Positions 53,218 through 61,541 of a DNA stretch of 64,000 nt are shown here, one piece after another. The notes beneath the pieces are model-generated. The model saw only the letters and a list, made by a program, of their open reading frames with translations. It was not told the origin of the DNA and ran no database searches. The stretch spans positions 48,500 through 112,499 of the forward strand of contig JAEUGW010000050.1 of NCBI GenBank assembly GCA_016795565.1, given 5' to 3'. Numbering within the stretch: the stretch's first letter is position 1; each line of letters opens with the position of its first letter. This stretch comes from Opitutaceae bacterium (GTDB taxonomy: Bacteria; Verrucomicrobiota; Verrucomicrobiia; Opitutales; Opitutaceae). Both the position numbers and the translations under genes were made by a program.

Positions 53218-53580
53218 ATGAAATCCCTCGCCGACGGTCTGGTGGTGCTGGTGGCCGTGTTGCACCTCTACTTCCTCGTCCTGGAAATGTTCCTGTGGAC
53301 GAAACCGTATGGGCGGCGCGTGTTCGGGCTGACGGCGGAGAAGGCTCAGCTCACCAAGTCGCTCGCGATGAACCAGGGGCTCTACAACGGCTTCCTCGCC
53401 GCCGGGCTGGGGTGGGGTTTGCTGGCCGGCGCGGACGGCCACGTCGTGAAGGTGTTCTTCCTGTCGTGCGTGATCGTGGCCGGCGTATTCGGTGCGGCGA
53501 CGGCCAACCGGAAAATCCTGTGGGTGCAGGCGCTGCCCGGAGCGCTGGCACTGGCGCTGGTGTGCTGGGCGCACGGGTAG
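53218..53580 (+). CDS. DUF1304 membrane protein
   Basis: 120 residues with four hydrophobic helices. The family pattern is present: VLHLYFLVLEMFLWTKPYGR, FGLTAEKA, SLAMNQGLYNGFLAAGLGWG, then two more helices. The role is unknown in the family. It lies 43 bp after the MaoC gene and may be co-transcribed. Confidence 0.92.
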   Translation: MKSLADGLVVLVAVLHLYFLVLEMFLWTKPYGRRVFGLTAEKAQLTKSLAMNQGLYNGFLAAGLGWGLLAGADGHVVKVFFLSCVIVAGVFGAATANRKILWVQALPGALALALVCWAHG

Positions 53581-53627
53581 GGCGCACCGGCCCGGTGTGC
53601 CGCGGCGGGGCGGGCCGCTCCGCCCTG

Positions 53628-54263
53628 CTACAAGGCGCTGCGCGCTTCCGGGAGTCCGGCAAAAGTCTCCGTCGCGCCGGCCGCGCGCAGCTCCTCCGCC
53701 GAGTGCGTGCCGGTGGTGACGCCGATGAAGCCGAGACCGGCGTTCTGCGCTGCGGCGAGGTCGTAGGGTGAGTCGCCGACGAGCGCGGTTGTCGCCGCCT
53801 CGCCACCGACCTGCGCCAGGGCGTGCGCGGTGAAGCGGCGGTCGGGCTTGATCCAGGCGACGTCACCGGCGCCGAAGACGCCCGCCAGCAGCGGGTCGAG
53901 GCCGAGGTGCGTGCAGACCTCGCGGGCGGCGTAACCGCGCTTGTTGGTCAGCACGGCGCAGCGGACGCCGGCGGCGTTCAATTCCGCCAGCAGCTCGCGG
54001 GCCCCGGGCAGCAGCGCGACGTCGTCGAGGTTGGTGGCATTCCAGTGTTCGATGAAAAGCGGCAGGGCGGCGGCGACATGCTCCCGTCCGGCGAGGCGCG
54101 CGATGGCCTCGTCGAGCCCGCCGCCGACCGCCGCGCGGACCTGCGCCAGGGTCGGCTCGGGCAGGCCAAGCTTCCGCATGGCGTAGGCATGGCAGCGGTG
54201 GATGGCGGCAAAATGGTCGATGAGTGTGCCATCGAGGTCGAAGAGGACGGTGCGGTAGCGCAT
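53628..54263 (-). CDS. HAD-superfamily phosphatase (phosphoglycolate phosphatase-like)
   Basis: 211 residues from the ATG at 54263. Motif I VLFDLDGTLIDHF, alpha-helical cap, motif II CAVLTNKRG, and motif III-IV region KPDRRFTAHALAQVGGEA with ALVGDSPYDLAAAQNAGL. This is subfamily IA with a C1-type cap, like Gph. The substrate is not certain; phosphoglycolate is the usual guess. It is convergent with the DUF1304 gene and divergent from mlaE. Confidence 0.9.
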   Translation of the reverse strand: MRYRTVLFDLDGTLIDHFAAIHRCHAYAMRKLGLPEPTLAQVRAAVGGGLDEAIARLAGREHVAAALPLFIEHWNATNLDDVALLPGARELLAELNAAGVRCAVLTNKRGYAAREVCTHLGLDPLLAGVFGAGDVAWIKPDRRFTAHALAQVGGEAATTALVGDSPYDLAAAQNAGLGFIGVTTGTHSAEELRAAGATETFAGLPEARSAL

Positions 54264-54355
54264 GGGCGGGAGCACTGTGCCGGGCCGGCGTGGCCGTTGG
54301 CACGTTAAAAAATCAATTGGCGCACCGGCCCGCCTCATCCACGCTCCCCCGACCC

Positions 54356-55480
54356 ATGCCCTCCACCGCTCCGACTGCCGCCCGCGCCGACACCGAGATG
54401 GAAGGCACGGTGCTGCGCGTCCGGCTCGCCGGCGACTGGTCGATCAGCGGCGCGCGGCCGAATTGGACCGGAGTCCTGGCCGGCCGCGCCCCCCAGCGCG
54501 TGGTGCTCGCGGCCGACGGGCTCGGCGATTGGGACAGCTCGCTGCTCCTTTTTCTGTTCGAGGTGCAGCTCTGGTGCCGGCTCGCCGGCGCCTACTGCGA
54601 CGCCAAGGCGCTGCCGGAGAAAATCCTCACCCTGCTCAAGCAGATGTCGGTCTCGCACGAGACCAGCGTGCCCTTCGACCGCTCGGAGAATTTCTTCACC
54701 GGCGTCGGCGAGGCGACGCTGGACGCAGTGCAGAAGGCGCGGGCGTTCAGCCATTTCATCGGCGAGTGCGTGCTCGGCGTGAACCGGATGTGGAAGCGCC
54801 CGCAGAAATTCCGCTGGGCGGACGCAATCGAGGAGATGCAGAACTGCGGCGCGATGGCCCTGCCCATCGTGAGCCTCATCAGCTTCCTCGTCGGGGTGAC
54901 GCTGGCCTACATCGGGGCCATCGTGCTGCGCCAATACGGCGGCGACATCTATGTGGCCGACCTGGTGGGCCTGTCGATGGTGCGCGAGATGGGGGCGCTG
55001 ATGACCGGCGTGGTGCTGGCCGGGCGCACCGGCGCGGCCTACGCCGCCACGCTGGGCAACATGAAGGCCAACGAGGAGATCGATGCCCTCGAGACGCTCG
55101 GCATCCCCGCCATTGATTTTCTTGTGCTGCCGCGGCTGCTGGCGCTCTTCGTGATGATGCCGCTGCTCACGCTCTACGCCAACGCCCTGGGCATCGTCGG
55201 CGGCATGACGGTGGCCAGCGGCGTCCTGTCCATCCCGCCGGCGGCCTACTGGGTGGAATTGCTGACCATCGTGGACCTGTCGGACCTGTTTGTCGGCGTG
55301 ACCAAGGGCGCGACCTTCGGCCTCATCATCGGCCTGTCGGGCTGCCTGCGCGGCATGGAGGCCGAGCGCAGCGCCGGCGGCGTCGGCCGGGCGGCGACCT
55401 CGGCGGTCGTCACCGCCATCCTGCTCATCATCGTGTCCAACGCGCTCTACGCGGTGATTTTCGACATCCTCGGCCTCTGA
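54356..55480 (+). CDS. mlaE: MlaE-type ABC permease with N-terminal STAS-like domain
   Basis: 374 residues from the ATG at 54356. The first 110 residues form a STAS-like domain (VLRVRLAGDWSISGARPNW, LVLAADGLGDWDSSLLLFLF-type core). The MlaE/YrbE permease follows (ALPIVSLISFLVGVTLAYIG, MVREMGALMTGVVLAGRTGA, LGNMKANEEIDALETLGI). MlaE works with MlaF and MlaD to move phospholipids between the membranes. The STAS fusion replaces the separate MlaB protein of Enterobacteria. First gene of a four-gene operon. Confidence 0.94.
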   Translation: MPSTAPTAARADTEMEGTVLRVRLAGDWSISGARPNWTGVLAGRAPQRVVLAADGLGDWDSSLLLFLFEVQLWCRLAGAYCDAKALPEKILTLLKQMSVSHETSVPFDRSENFFTGVGEATLDAVQKARAFSHFIGECVLGVNRMWKRPQKFRWADAIEEMQNCGAMALPIVSLISFLVGVTLAYIGAIVLRQYGGDIYVADLVGLSMVREMGALMTGVVLAGRTGAAYAATLGNMKANEEIDALETLGIPAIDFLVLPRLLALFVMMPLLTLYANALGIVGGMTVASGVLSIPPAAYWVELLTIVDLSDLFVGVTKGATFGLIIGLSGCLRGMEAERSAGGVGRAATSAVVTAILLIIVSNALYAVIFDILGL

Positions 55481-55484
55481 AACC

Positions 55485-56282
55485 ATGAGCCTCACCCCCG
55501 CCAGTCCCGCTCCCGCCCCGGCCGCCATCGAGGTGACCGGCCTGTGCTGCGGCTACGAGGGCCGCACGGTGCTCAAGGACGTCAGCTTCACCGTCCGGCG
55601 CGGCGAGGTGCTCTTCGTCATTGGAGGCAGCGGTTGCGGCAAGAGCACGCTGCTGCGCCACCTGGTCGGCCTCAATGCGCCGATGGCGGGCGAGGTGAAA
55701 TTCTTCGGCCAGTCGTTCACCGCCGCCGACCTCGCCACGCGGCGCGGCCTGCTCAAGACCTTTGGCGTGCTCTACCAGGGCGGCGCGCTCTGGAGCTCGC
55801 TCACGTTGCGGCAGAACGTGGCGCTGCCGCTCGAGGAGCACACCGCGCTCTCCGGCCGGGAGATCGCCGAGCTCACCAGCCTGAAGCTCGCGCAGGTGGG
55901 CCTGACGGGCTTCGAGGACTACTACCCCTCCGAGATCAGCGGCGGCATGAAGAAGCGCGCCGGCCTGGCCCGCGCCCTGGCCCTCGATCCCGCCATCGTG
56001 TTTCTCGACGAGCCCTCCGCCGGCCTCGACCCCATCACCTCGCGCAAGCTGGACGACCTCGTGCTGCAGCTCCGCGACACCTTTGGCACCACGCTGGTCG
56101 TGGTGTCGCACGAGCTGGCCTCGATCTTTGGCATCGCCGACCGGGTGATCATGCTCGACCGCGATGCACAGGGCCTCATCGCCGAGGGGCCGCCTGCGCA
56201 CCTCGCCGCGCACTCGCGCGATCCGCGCGTGACCGAGTTCCTCCTGCGGCGCGACCGGCCGCCGTCCCCCGCCGCCCGCTGA
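55485..56282 (+). CDS. mlaF: MlaF-type ABC ATP-binding protein
   Basis: A 265-residue ABC ATPase: Walker A GGSGCGKSTLL, Q-loop VLYQGGALWSSLT, signature ISGGMKKRAGLARAL (the GGMxKR form typical of MlaF), Walker B IVFLDEPSAGLD, and H-loop VVSHEL. It starts 4 bp after the permease stop. Confidence 0.96.
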   Translation: MSLTPASPAPAPAAIEVTGLCCGYEGRTVLKDVSFTVRRGEVLFVIGGSGCGKSTLLRHLVGLNAPMAGEVKFFGQSFTAADLATRRGLLKTFGVLYQGGALWSSLTLRQNVALPLEEHTALSGREIAELTSLKLAQVGLTGFEDYYPSEISGGMKKRAGLARALALDPAIVFLDEPSAGLDPITSRKLDDLVLQLRDTFGTTLVVVSHELASIFGIADRVIMLDRDAQGLIAEGPPAHLAAHSRDPRVTEFLLRRDRPPSPAAR

Positions 56283-56327
56283 AAAACCTGTCCAAGCCCC
56301 GCCAATGCCCTTAAGCGTTTCTTCCCC

Positions 56328-57335
56328 GTGAAAACCAAGGTCAGTCCAGCCGCCGTCGGCATCTTTGTGATCGGAGCCCTCGCCCTCGGCCTGATCGGGC
56401 TGCTGTCCTTCGGCAGCCTCAGCCTCTTCAGCAAGCCGCACCGCTTCATGGTGTATTTCGACGAGTCCATCCACGGCCTCGACCTCGGTTCGCCGGTCAA
56501 GCTCCGCGGCGTGCGCGTCGGCCGGGTGGTGGACCTCGCGGTGAACTACGACGATGCGGCCAACAAGTCCGTCGTGGCCGTCACCTGCGAGCTGACCCGC
56601 AACGTCATCACCGACGAGAAGGGCGTGACCCAGAAGATCGCCGGCCCGGCCGACATCCAGACGATGGTGGATCACGGCCTGCGCGCGCAGCTCGGCGTGC
56701 TGGGTCTGGCCACCGGCCTGCTGTTCGTGGAGCTCGATTTTGAGGACCACGACCATGCCCCGGCGCCCAAGCCCGATCCCGCGCAGAAATACGTGGTCAT
56801 CCCCGCCATGGCCTCGGCCATCTCCCAATACCAGGCCAGCATCAGCGAGATCCTGAGCGACCTGCGGAAGGTGGATTTCGCCGGCATCTCCCGCGACACG
56901 AAGAACCTCCTCGCCACCGCCAACCGCAAGCTCGGCGAGGCGGACGTGAAGGGCCTGAGCGACAAGGTCGGCGCGGCCGCCGAGGCCGTCACGACCTTCA
57001 TCAACTCGCCGGAGGCCAAGCAGACCTTCCTCAACCTGAACGCCGCCCTCACCGACCTCCGCGTGGTGCTCGCGCGCATCGATGGCAATGTGGGCCCGAT
57101 CAGCGCCGAGCTGAAGCAGACGCTCGCCGACGCGCAGGCCGCGCTGAAGAGCCTCGACGCCACCGCGACCACCACGCAGCGCTTCATCGCCGCGCAGGGC
57201 AGCGTGGGCGACGAGGCCACGAGCGCGCTGCGCCAGCTGGCCGACGCCGCGGCCGCGCTGGAGCGGCTCTCCGACGCCATCACGCGCAATCCCAGCTCGC
57301 TCATCGTCGGCAAGAAAAGGCCCGAACAGCCATGA
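56328..57335 (+). CDS. mlaD: MCE-domain lipid-binding protein (MlaD-like)
   Basis: 335 residues from a GTG. One N-terminal membrane segment (AAVGIFVIGALALGLIGLLS), the MCE domain at about 40-150 (VYFDESIHGLDLGSPVKLRG, GVRVGRVVDLAVNYDD), then a long helical region (about 160-330) likely to form the needle or coiled-coil stem. Longer than E. coli MlaD and closer to PqiB/LetB-type single-MCE proteins. It overlaps the lipoprotein gene by 4 bp. Confidence 0.93.
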   Translation: MKTKVSPAAVGIFVIGALALGLIGLLSFGSLSLFSKPHRFMVYFDESIHGLDLGSPVKLRGVRVGRVVDLAVNYDDAANKSVVAVTCELTRNVITDEKGVTQKIAGPADIQTMVDHGLRAQLGVLGLATGLLFVELDFEDHDHAPAPKPDPAQKYVVIPAMASAISQYQASISEILSDLRKVDFAGISRDTKNLLATANRKLGEADVKGLSDKVGAAAEAVTTFINSPEAKQTFLNLNAALTDLRVVLARIDGNVGPISAELKQTLADAQAALKSLDATATTTQRFIAAQGSVGDEATSALRQLADAAAALERLSDAITRNPSSLIVGKKRPEQP

Positions 57336-57928
57336 ACCCACTTTCAAGCCATCCAGCCCTCCCCGCCCGCGGCTCCGCCGCGGGACGGGCCCTTCGTAGC
57401 TCCATTCTATGGAGCGTAGTAGGGAGCCTGCTGCTCGCCGCCTGCAGCCTGCCCACCCCGCAGGCGGACCCGGTGCGCTATTTCACCCTGAGCGGCCCGG
57501 TGGCCGGGGCGGCGGACGGCGCCACCGTGCGCCCGGTGCAGCTCGCCGGCCACCTGCGCGGCCGGCAAATGGCGGTGCGCACCGCCGCCAACGAGGTGGT
57601 CTATCTCGAGGAGGTGCGCTGGGCGGAACCGCTCGACGAAGCCATCACGCAGGTGCTGCGCGCCCGCGCCGGTGCCGGCGCGGCTGCGGCCGGCAGCACG
57701 GTCGCGGTCCAGATCCAGCGCTGTGAGCTCAACCGTGCCGAGAGCAACAGCGTCCAGGTCGCCGCCACCTACGCGATCACGGCGAAGGACGGCGCTGTGA
57801 AGCGCGGCACGTTCAGCTCCGGCCCGCGCACGTGGGACGGACGGGATGCCGGGACGCTTGTCGGGCAGATCCGCGACGCCATCAACGAACTCGGCGACGC
57901 GATTGCCGCGGCGCTGGACGGCAAGTGA
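57332..57928 (+). CDS. PqiC-like ABC transport auxiliary lipoprotein
   Basis: 198 residues. Lipobox LLLAACS near residue 38, then VRYFTLSGPV, the typical opening of the ABC-type transport auxiliary family, RGRQMAVRTAANEVVYLEEV, and LDEAITQVLRARAG. An outer-membrane lipoprotein that acts as receptor for the MCE protein. The ATGA overlap with mlaD shows coupling. The signal region is longer than usual because two small palindromes (57366-57384, 57398-57415) are translated in it. Confidence 0.9.
   Translation: MNPLSSHPALPARGSAAGRALRSSILWSVVGSLLLAACSLPTPQADPVRYFTLSGPVAGAADGATVRPVQLAGHLRGRQMAVRTAANEVVYLEEVRWAEPLDEAITQVLRARAGAGAAAAGSTVAVQIQRCELNRAESNSVQVAATYAITAKDGAVKRGTFSSGPRTWDGRDAGTLVGQIRDAINELGDAIAAALDGK
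57366..57421. repeat. Small palindromes (R10) inside the lipoprotein signal region
   Basis: CCCGCGG-CTCCG-CCGCGGG followed by AGCTCCAT-TCT-ATGGAGC. Both are translated in frame upstream of the lipobox. Confidence 0.7.
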
Positions 57929-57941
57929 GGCGCCATGCATC

Positions 57942-58036
57942 GACATCCTGAGCGTAGCGAAGGATCCAAAGGGACTTTCTCCATGCTTTCCGGCTGCGAA
58001 CCCCCGGCGGGATTCTTCGCTGCGCTGCCAATGAAC
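57942..58036. repeat. Palindromic repeat R1, diverged copy
   Basis: GACATCCTGAGCGTAGCGAA on the left and GGGATTCTTCGCTGCGCTGC on the right. The spacer differs from the other copies. Confidence 0.7.
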
Positions 58037-58046
58037 TCCCTTGTTT

Positions 58047-58128
58047 GTCATTCTGAACGAAGGGAAGAATCCATCGGCACAACCGCCTGCGGATATCGTG
58101 ATGGATGCTTCGCTGCGCTCAGCATGAC
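58047..58128. repeat. Palindromic repeat R1, inverted relative to 6948-7029
   Basis: 82 bp with arms GTCATTCTGAACG and CGCTCAGCATGAC. Its centre is the exact reverse complement of the centre of the copy at 6948-7029. A half R1 site (CTCAGAATGACAA) follows at 58189-58201, right before the LuxR gene. Confidence 0.9.
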
Positions 58129-58205
58129 AATGACTTGGAATGTTCAATGGCGAGCCCCACGCCAGCCTCGCGGCTTGCTGTCCAGTCTCAGAATGACAAT
58201 TTAAC

Positions 58206-58820
58206 ATGGCCTCCGTCGAATCCAAGCTTCGCGACCTGCTCGAGCTCGCCCAGGTGGTGCTCGATGATTTGCCCGTCGGCCTGCTGGTGCTTTCCGCGCA
58301 CGGCAAGCCGCTCTGGTTCAACCGCGAGGCGGAGGTCGTCTGCGCGGTCTGGAACAAGACCCCGCTGCGCAAGGACGCGCTGCCGATGAAGCGCGACGAC
58401 TTCGAGGTGCCGGCGGCCTTGTGGGCCGAGTGCGCGGCCCTGCTCGCGGCCGACGACCCGGACGGGGCGGTGCCCGAGCCCCGCATCCTCGATGAGGCCG
58501 AGAGCGGCTTGCACGCCGTCATCCGGCTCCAGCGCCGGCCCGGCCGCTCGGGCCCGCCGGCGTGTTTCCTGCAACTCGATTACCGCCGCCCGCGCGGCGA
58601 CCGCGACCGGCCCATCTCGCCCGGGGCGCTCAGCCTGCTGTCGCGCCTGACCTTTCGCGAGCGCGAGGTGGCCCTGCGCATCCGCGACGGCCTGACGACC
58701 GAGGAAATCGCGAAGGAGCTCCGCCGCAGCAAGCTCACGATCAAGACGCAGCTCGCGGGGATTTTCCGGAAGCTCGGCGTCGCCAACCGCTCGCGCGTGA
58801 CGGCGATGCTGAACCGGTGA
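58206..58820 (+). CDS. LuxR-type regulator with PAS-like N-terminus
   Basis: 204 residues. The N-terminal 120 residues resemble a PAS-like fold (LDDLPVGLLVLSAHGKPLWF, NREAEVVCAVWN). The C-terminal GerE/LuxR HTH reads RLTFREREVALRIRDGLTTE, EIAKELRRSKLTIKTQLAGI, FRKLGVANRSRVTAMLNR. It is not a two-component regulator, since it has no receiver domain. Preceded by a cluster of R1 repeats. Confidence 0.85.
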   Translation: MASVESKLRDLLELAQVVLDDLPVGLLVLSAHGKPLWFNREAEVVCAVWNKTPLRKDALPMKRDDFEVPAALWAECAALLAADDPDGAVPEPRILDEAESGLHAVIRLQRRPGRSGPPACFLQLDYRRPRGDRDRPISPGALSLLSRLTFREREVALRIRDGLTTEEIAKELRRSKLTIKTQLAGIFRKLGVANRSRVTAMLNR

Positions 58821-58849
58821 ACAGGGTCGCCTTGAACGATCCTAGCGGA

Positions 58850-58913
58850 GCGCGGCGGCGATGCGGGCGAGGGCGGTGGTGACGTTCTCGCGGGAGTTGA
58901 AGGCGCTGATGCG
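58850..58913. repeat. Exact 64-bp copy of the dapL 3' end
   Basis: Identical over 64 bp to 60169-60232, which encodes the last residues of DapL. No coding context remains here; it is a 3' remnant. Together the two copies bracket the toxin-antitoxin-like pair. Confidence 0.93.
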
Positions 58914-58955
58914 GGTGATGGGCCCGCCCCACCAGTCCAGGCACACCGACCCGAC

Positions 58956-59432
58956 CTAGAACTGGTCTAGCCGGAATCTTGGCTTGAGATGCGCAACGCG
59001 TTCTACCCTGCCATCAGTATGCACGCGATAGATCCCATGAGGTGAACCTTCCGCCGCCAGTCGGAGAAGTTTGGGCAACACTTCCAATACCAGCGGGACA
59101 CGTTGGTCTCGCGGCACTTGGGTAAGGGCATAGAGAATAAACGTGTGAGTCGGAGCTGTGCCAAATTTCGAACGCTCGGGTTCCTTACGGGCGATATTGC
59201 GATCACATGTAAGCACAATCCAGCCACGGTCTGCTACCTGACGAATCCAATCGGTGTCTCCGGTATCCTGCGGAAAATGCGCATCGTGCAATTCTACATG
59301 GTAACCATGGGGGCGTAGTGCCTCCGCGAGCAATCGACCGCCGGTATCGCGGTCAATGAAGAGGACCGGGTCAGGCGGCTTTGCGGGATGACCAGCGGAT
59401 GGCTTCTTGGATTTCTTCGGGCTTCGCGCCAT
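58956..59432 (-). CDS. DUF5615-type PIN-like protein (probable toxin)
   Basis: 158 residues. After a basic N-terminus (MARSPKKSKKPSAGHPAKPP) the PIN-like core begins VLFIDRDTGGRLLAEALRPH, with VELHDAHFP, DTDWIRQVADRGWIVLTCDR and later Asp/Glu residues. This is the pattern of small predicted nucleases of the DUF5615/Mut7-C type. The start lies 62 bp inside the end of the antitoxin-like gene, and no later start would keep the first strand, so the long overlap seems real. Lower GC than its neighbours. Confidence 0.78.
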   Translation of the reverse strand: MARSPKKSKKPSAGHPAKPPDPVLFIDRDTGGRLLAEALRPHGYHVELHDAHFPQDTGDTDWIRQVADRGWIVLTCDRNIARKEPERSKFGTAPTHTFILYALTQVPRDQRVPLVLEVLPKLLRLAAEGSPHGIYRVHTDGRVERVAHLKPRFRLDQF

Positions 59433-60066
59433 AGTCCGCGGTCAGGTCTTCGATCGTTTCGCCGGCGAGAAAACGGTCGGCGATGATATCGGTTTTGACC
59501 CCCAGTCGCTTCAAGCAGGGTTTGCCGAAGGCGATCTTGGGATCGATCATGATGTGCTGCGGTTCGTAGAGGCCCGTTGCGGTATGGAGAAAGGGATAAA
59601 GCCGGGCAGCCAGACCGTCCTTGCCGTAGGTTATCCGGCGCAGGTATTGTCTTAAGACGGGCTCGCTGACGGTTTGACCACGCTCAGACAAGGAGATGAG
59701 CTGATCTTGGATTTTAAGCAGCAGATGCTCTCCGTCGTGGAAAAACTTATCCGATGCGAGTAGGTCGAGGCTGCCCATGCTTTCATGCAGGTAGGCCAAG
59801 GCCTTGCGGACATGATGCATGGGGATGTGATAGTGCTTACGAATGCCCTGAACAACGTGCGCCTGAACCAAATTTTGAAAGGACAAGGCATCGGGCGCAG
59901 CGGCTGCAAGCAGGTTCGGTGACCGGCGAATCCCGCCGCGGATGGGGTAGGAACGTCCTTTGAACCAAGTGCGCAGCGTAGCAGGGTTCGCTCCAATGCA
60001 GCGGGCGGCATCAGTCAGGCTGTAAGCGGGCAAGGTGCGCGAATCGATCACACCAGCACTATGCAT
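59371..60066 (-). CDS. DUF433-domain protein (probable antitoxin)
   Basis: 231 residues from the ATG at 60066. The N-terminal half has a MerR-like helix-turn-helix (YSLTDAARCIGANPATLRTW). The C-terminal DUF433 domain reads IMIDPKIAFGKPCLKRLGVK, ADRFLAGETIEDLTADYGAK, PEEIQEAIRW. DUF433 proteins are the usual partners of PIN-like toxins. It is upstream of and overlaps the PIN-like gene. Lower GC than surroundings, in line with transfer. Confidence 0.82.
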   Translation of the reverse strand: MHSAGVIDSRTLPAYSLTDAARCIGANPATLRTWFKGRSYPIRGGIRRSPNLLAAAAPDALSFQNLVQAHVVQGIRKHYHIPMHHVRKALAYLHESMGSLDLLASDKFFHDGEHLLLKIQDQLISLSERGQTVSEPVLRQYLRRITYGKDGLAARLYPFLHTATGLYEPQHIMIDPKIAFGKPCLKRLGVKTDIIADRFLAGETIEDLTADYGAKPEEIQEAIRWSSRKAA

Positions 60067-60123
60067 CCACAAAAGGTGCTAATCAAGGGCGGACTCAATC
60101 AACGGCGCGGCGACAATCGCCGG

Positions 60124-60163
60124 CCCTACATTAAGGCAGGGCCGTTGAGGGCAACGGTCCCTA
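60124..60163. repeat. Small repeat at the dapL stop (CCCTAC...CCGTTGAGGGCAACGG)
   Basis: A CCGTT-GAGGGC-AACGG hairpin with GGTCCCTAC at its right end, reaching into the dapL stop codon. It could serve as a weak terminator on the minus strand. Confidence 0.55.
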
Positions 60164-61384
60164 CCGTAGCGCGGCGGCGATGCGGGCGAGGGCGGTGGTG
60201 ACGTTCTCGCGGGAGTTGAAGGCGCTGATGCGCACGTGGCCTTCGCCGCACTTGCCGAAGCCGGCACCGGGCGTGCAGACGACCTGCGCCTTGTTGAGGA
60301 GCAGGTCGAAGAATTCCCAGGAGTCGCGGCCGGTGTTGACCCAGATGTAGGGGGCGTTGTCGCCGCCGATGCAGGTCATGCCGAGCTTGGTGACCGCCTC
60401 GCGGATGAGCTTGGCGTTGCCGAGGTAGAAATCGGTGAGTTCGCGCGTCTGCTTCTGGCCTTCCGGCGTGTAAACGGCGGCGGCGGCCTTCTGCACGGGA
60501 TAGGAGACGCCGTTGAACTTCGTCGTGTGGCGGCGGTTCCACAGCGCGTGGACGGCGTGCTCGGCGCCGGCGGCGTCGCGGGCCTTGAGGGTTTTCGGGA
60601 CGACGGTGTAGGCGCAGCGCAGGCCGGTGAAGCCGGCGAGCTTCGAGTAGCTGCGCATCTCGATGGCGACGTCGCGTGCGCCCTCGATCTCGTAGATCGA
60701 GCGCGGGATGCCCGGCGTGCGGACGTAGGCTTCGTAGGCGGCGTCGAAGAGGATGATGGCGTTGTTGTTCTTCGCGTAGGCGACCCAGGCGGCGAGCTGG
60801 ACCTTGGTGGCGACGGCGCCGGTCGGGTTGTTGGGGAAACAGAGGTAGATGAGGTCGGCGGGCGTGGCCGGCGGCGCGGGCACGTAGCCATTGGCGGCGG
60901 TGGACTCGAGGTAGGTGATGCCGGTGTAGCGGCCGTCCACGTTGGCGCCGGTGCGGCCGGCCATGACGTTGGTGTCCACGTAAACCGGGTAAACCGGGTC
61001 GGGGATGGCGAGCCTGGTGTCGGCGGCGAAGATTTCCTGGATGTTGGCGACGTCGCACTTCGAGCCGTCGCTCACGAACACCTCATCGGGCTCGACGTGG
61101 GCGCCGTGGGCCTTGAAGTCGTGCTGCGCAATGGCCTCGCGGAGGAAGGCGTAGCCCTGCTCGGGGCCGTAGCCCTTGAAGGTGGCGCGATTCGCCATCT
61201 CGTCGGTGGCGGCGTGGAGCGCGCTGATGCACACGGGCGGGAGCGGCTCGGTGACATCGCCGATGCCGAGGCGGATGACCGGCTTGCCCGGGTTGGCGGC
61301 GACGTAGGCATTCACGCGCTTGGCGATGTCGGCGAAAAGATAGGAAGCCTTCAGCTTCGAGTAGTGTTCGTTGAGGCGGATCAT
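60161..61384 (-). CDS. dapL: LL-diaminopimelate aminotransferase
   Basis: 407 residues, usual length. PLP fold-type I enzyme converting tetrahydrodipicolinate directly to LL-diaminopimelate in lysine and peptidoglycan synthesis. Seen: [62 protein letters not shown], and the Schiff-base Lys in [13 protein letters not shown]. This pathway is typical of Chlamydiota, Verrucomicrobiota, plants and some others. The 3' end is duplicated downstream at 58850-58913. Confidence 0.97.
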   Translation of the reverse strand: MIRLNEHYSKLKASYLFADIAKRVNAYVAANPGKPVIRLGIGDVTEPLPPVCISALHAATDEMANRATFKGYGPEQGYAFLREAIAQHDFKAHGAHVEPDEVFVSDGSKCDVANIQEIFAADTRLAIPDPVYPVYVDTNVMAGRTGANVDGRYTGITYLESTAANGYVPAPPATPADLIYLCFPNNPTGAVATKVQLAAWVAYAKNNNAIILFDAAYEAYVRTPGIPRSIYEIEGARDVAIEMRSYSKLAGFTGLRCAYTVVPKTLKARDAAGAEHAVHALWNRRHTTKFNGVSYPVQKAAAAVYTPEGQKQTRELTDFYLGNAKLIREAVTKLGMTCIGGDNAPYIWVNTGRDSWEFFDLLLNKAQVVCTPGAGFGKCGEGHVRISAFNSRENVTTALARIAAALR

Positions 61385-61397
61385 GGGATGGTAAAAA

Positions 61398-61478
61398 GTA
61401 GCGAGTGGCGGGTAGTGGGTAGCGAGTAGTTAGCGGCGGTTTGGATGCTCACTACTCGCTACTCGATGCTCACTACTG
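61398..61478. repeat. Repeat R6 (AGTAGCGAGT units with inverted partner)
   Basis: AGTAGCGAGTGGCGGGTAGT and TAGCGAGTAGT on the left, ACTACTCGCTACTCG and GCTCACTACT on the right. It lies between the divergent dapL and panC starts, so it can form a large cruciform in their shared promoter region. Confidence 0.85.
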
Positions 61479-61541
61479 CCGAGCGAATGCGAGGCTTGAT
61501 AAAGCGAATCGCTTCTGGATAGTTCAAGCCCGTTCCGGGTC

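Noticed and set aside
52695..53219. A longer RecD2 starting up to 53219
   Set aside because: The extension is antisense to the MaoC gene, which has a clear hot-dog-fold protein with the hydratase dyad; RecD2 family proteins begin near the proposed GTG.
57942..58200. CRISPR or tandem array for the R1 copies
   Set aside because: Only two to three diverged palindromes lie side by side, with symmetric arms and no regular spacers.
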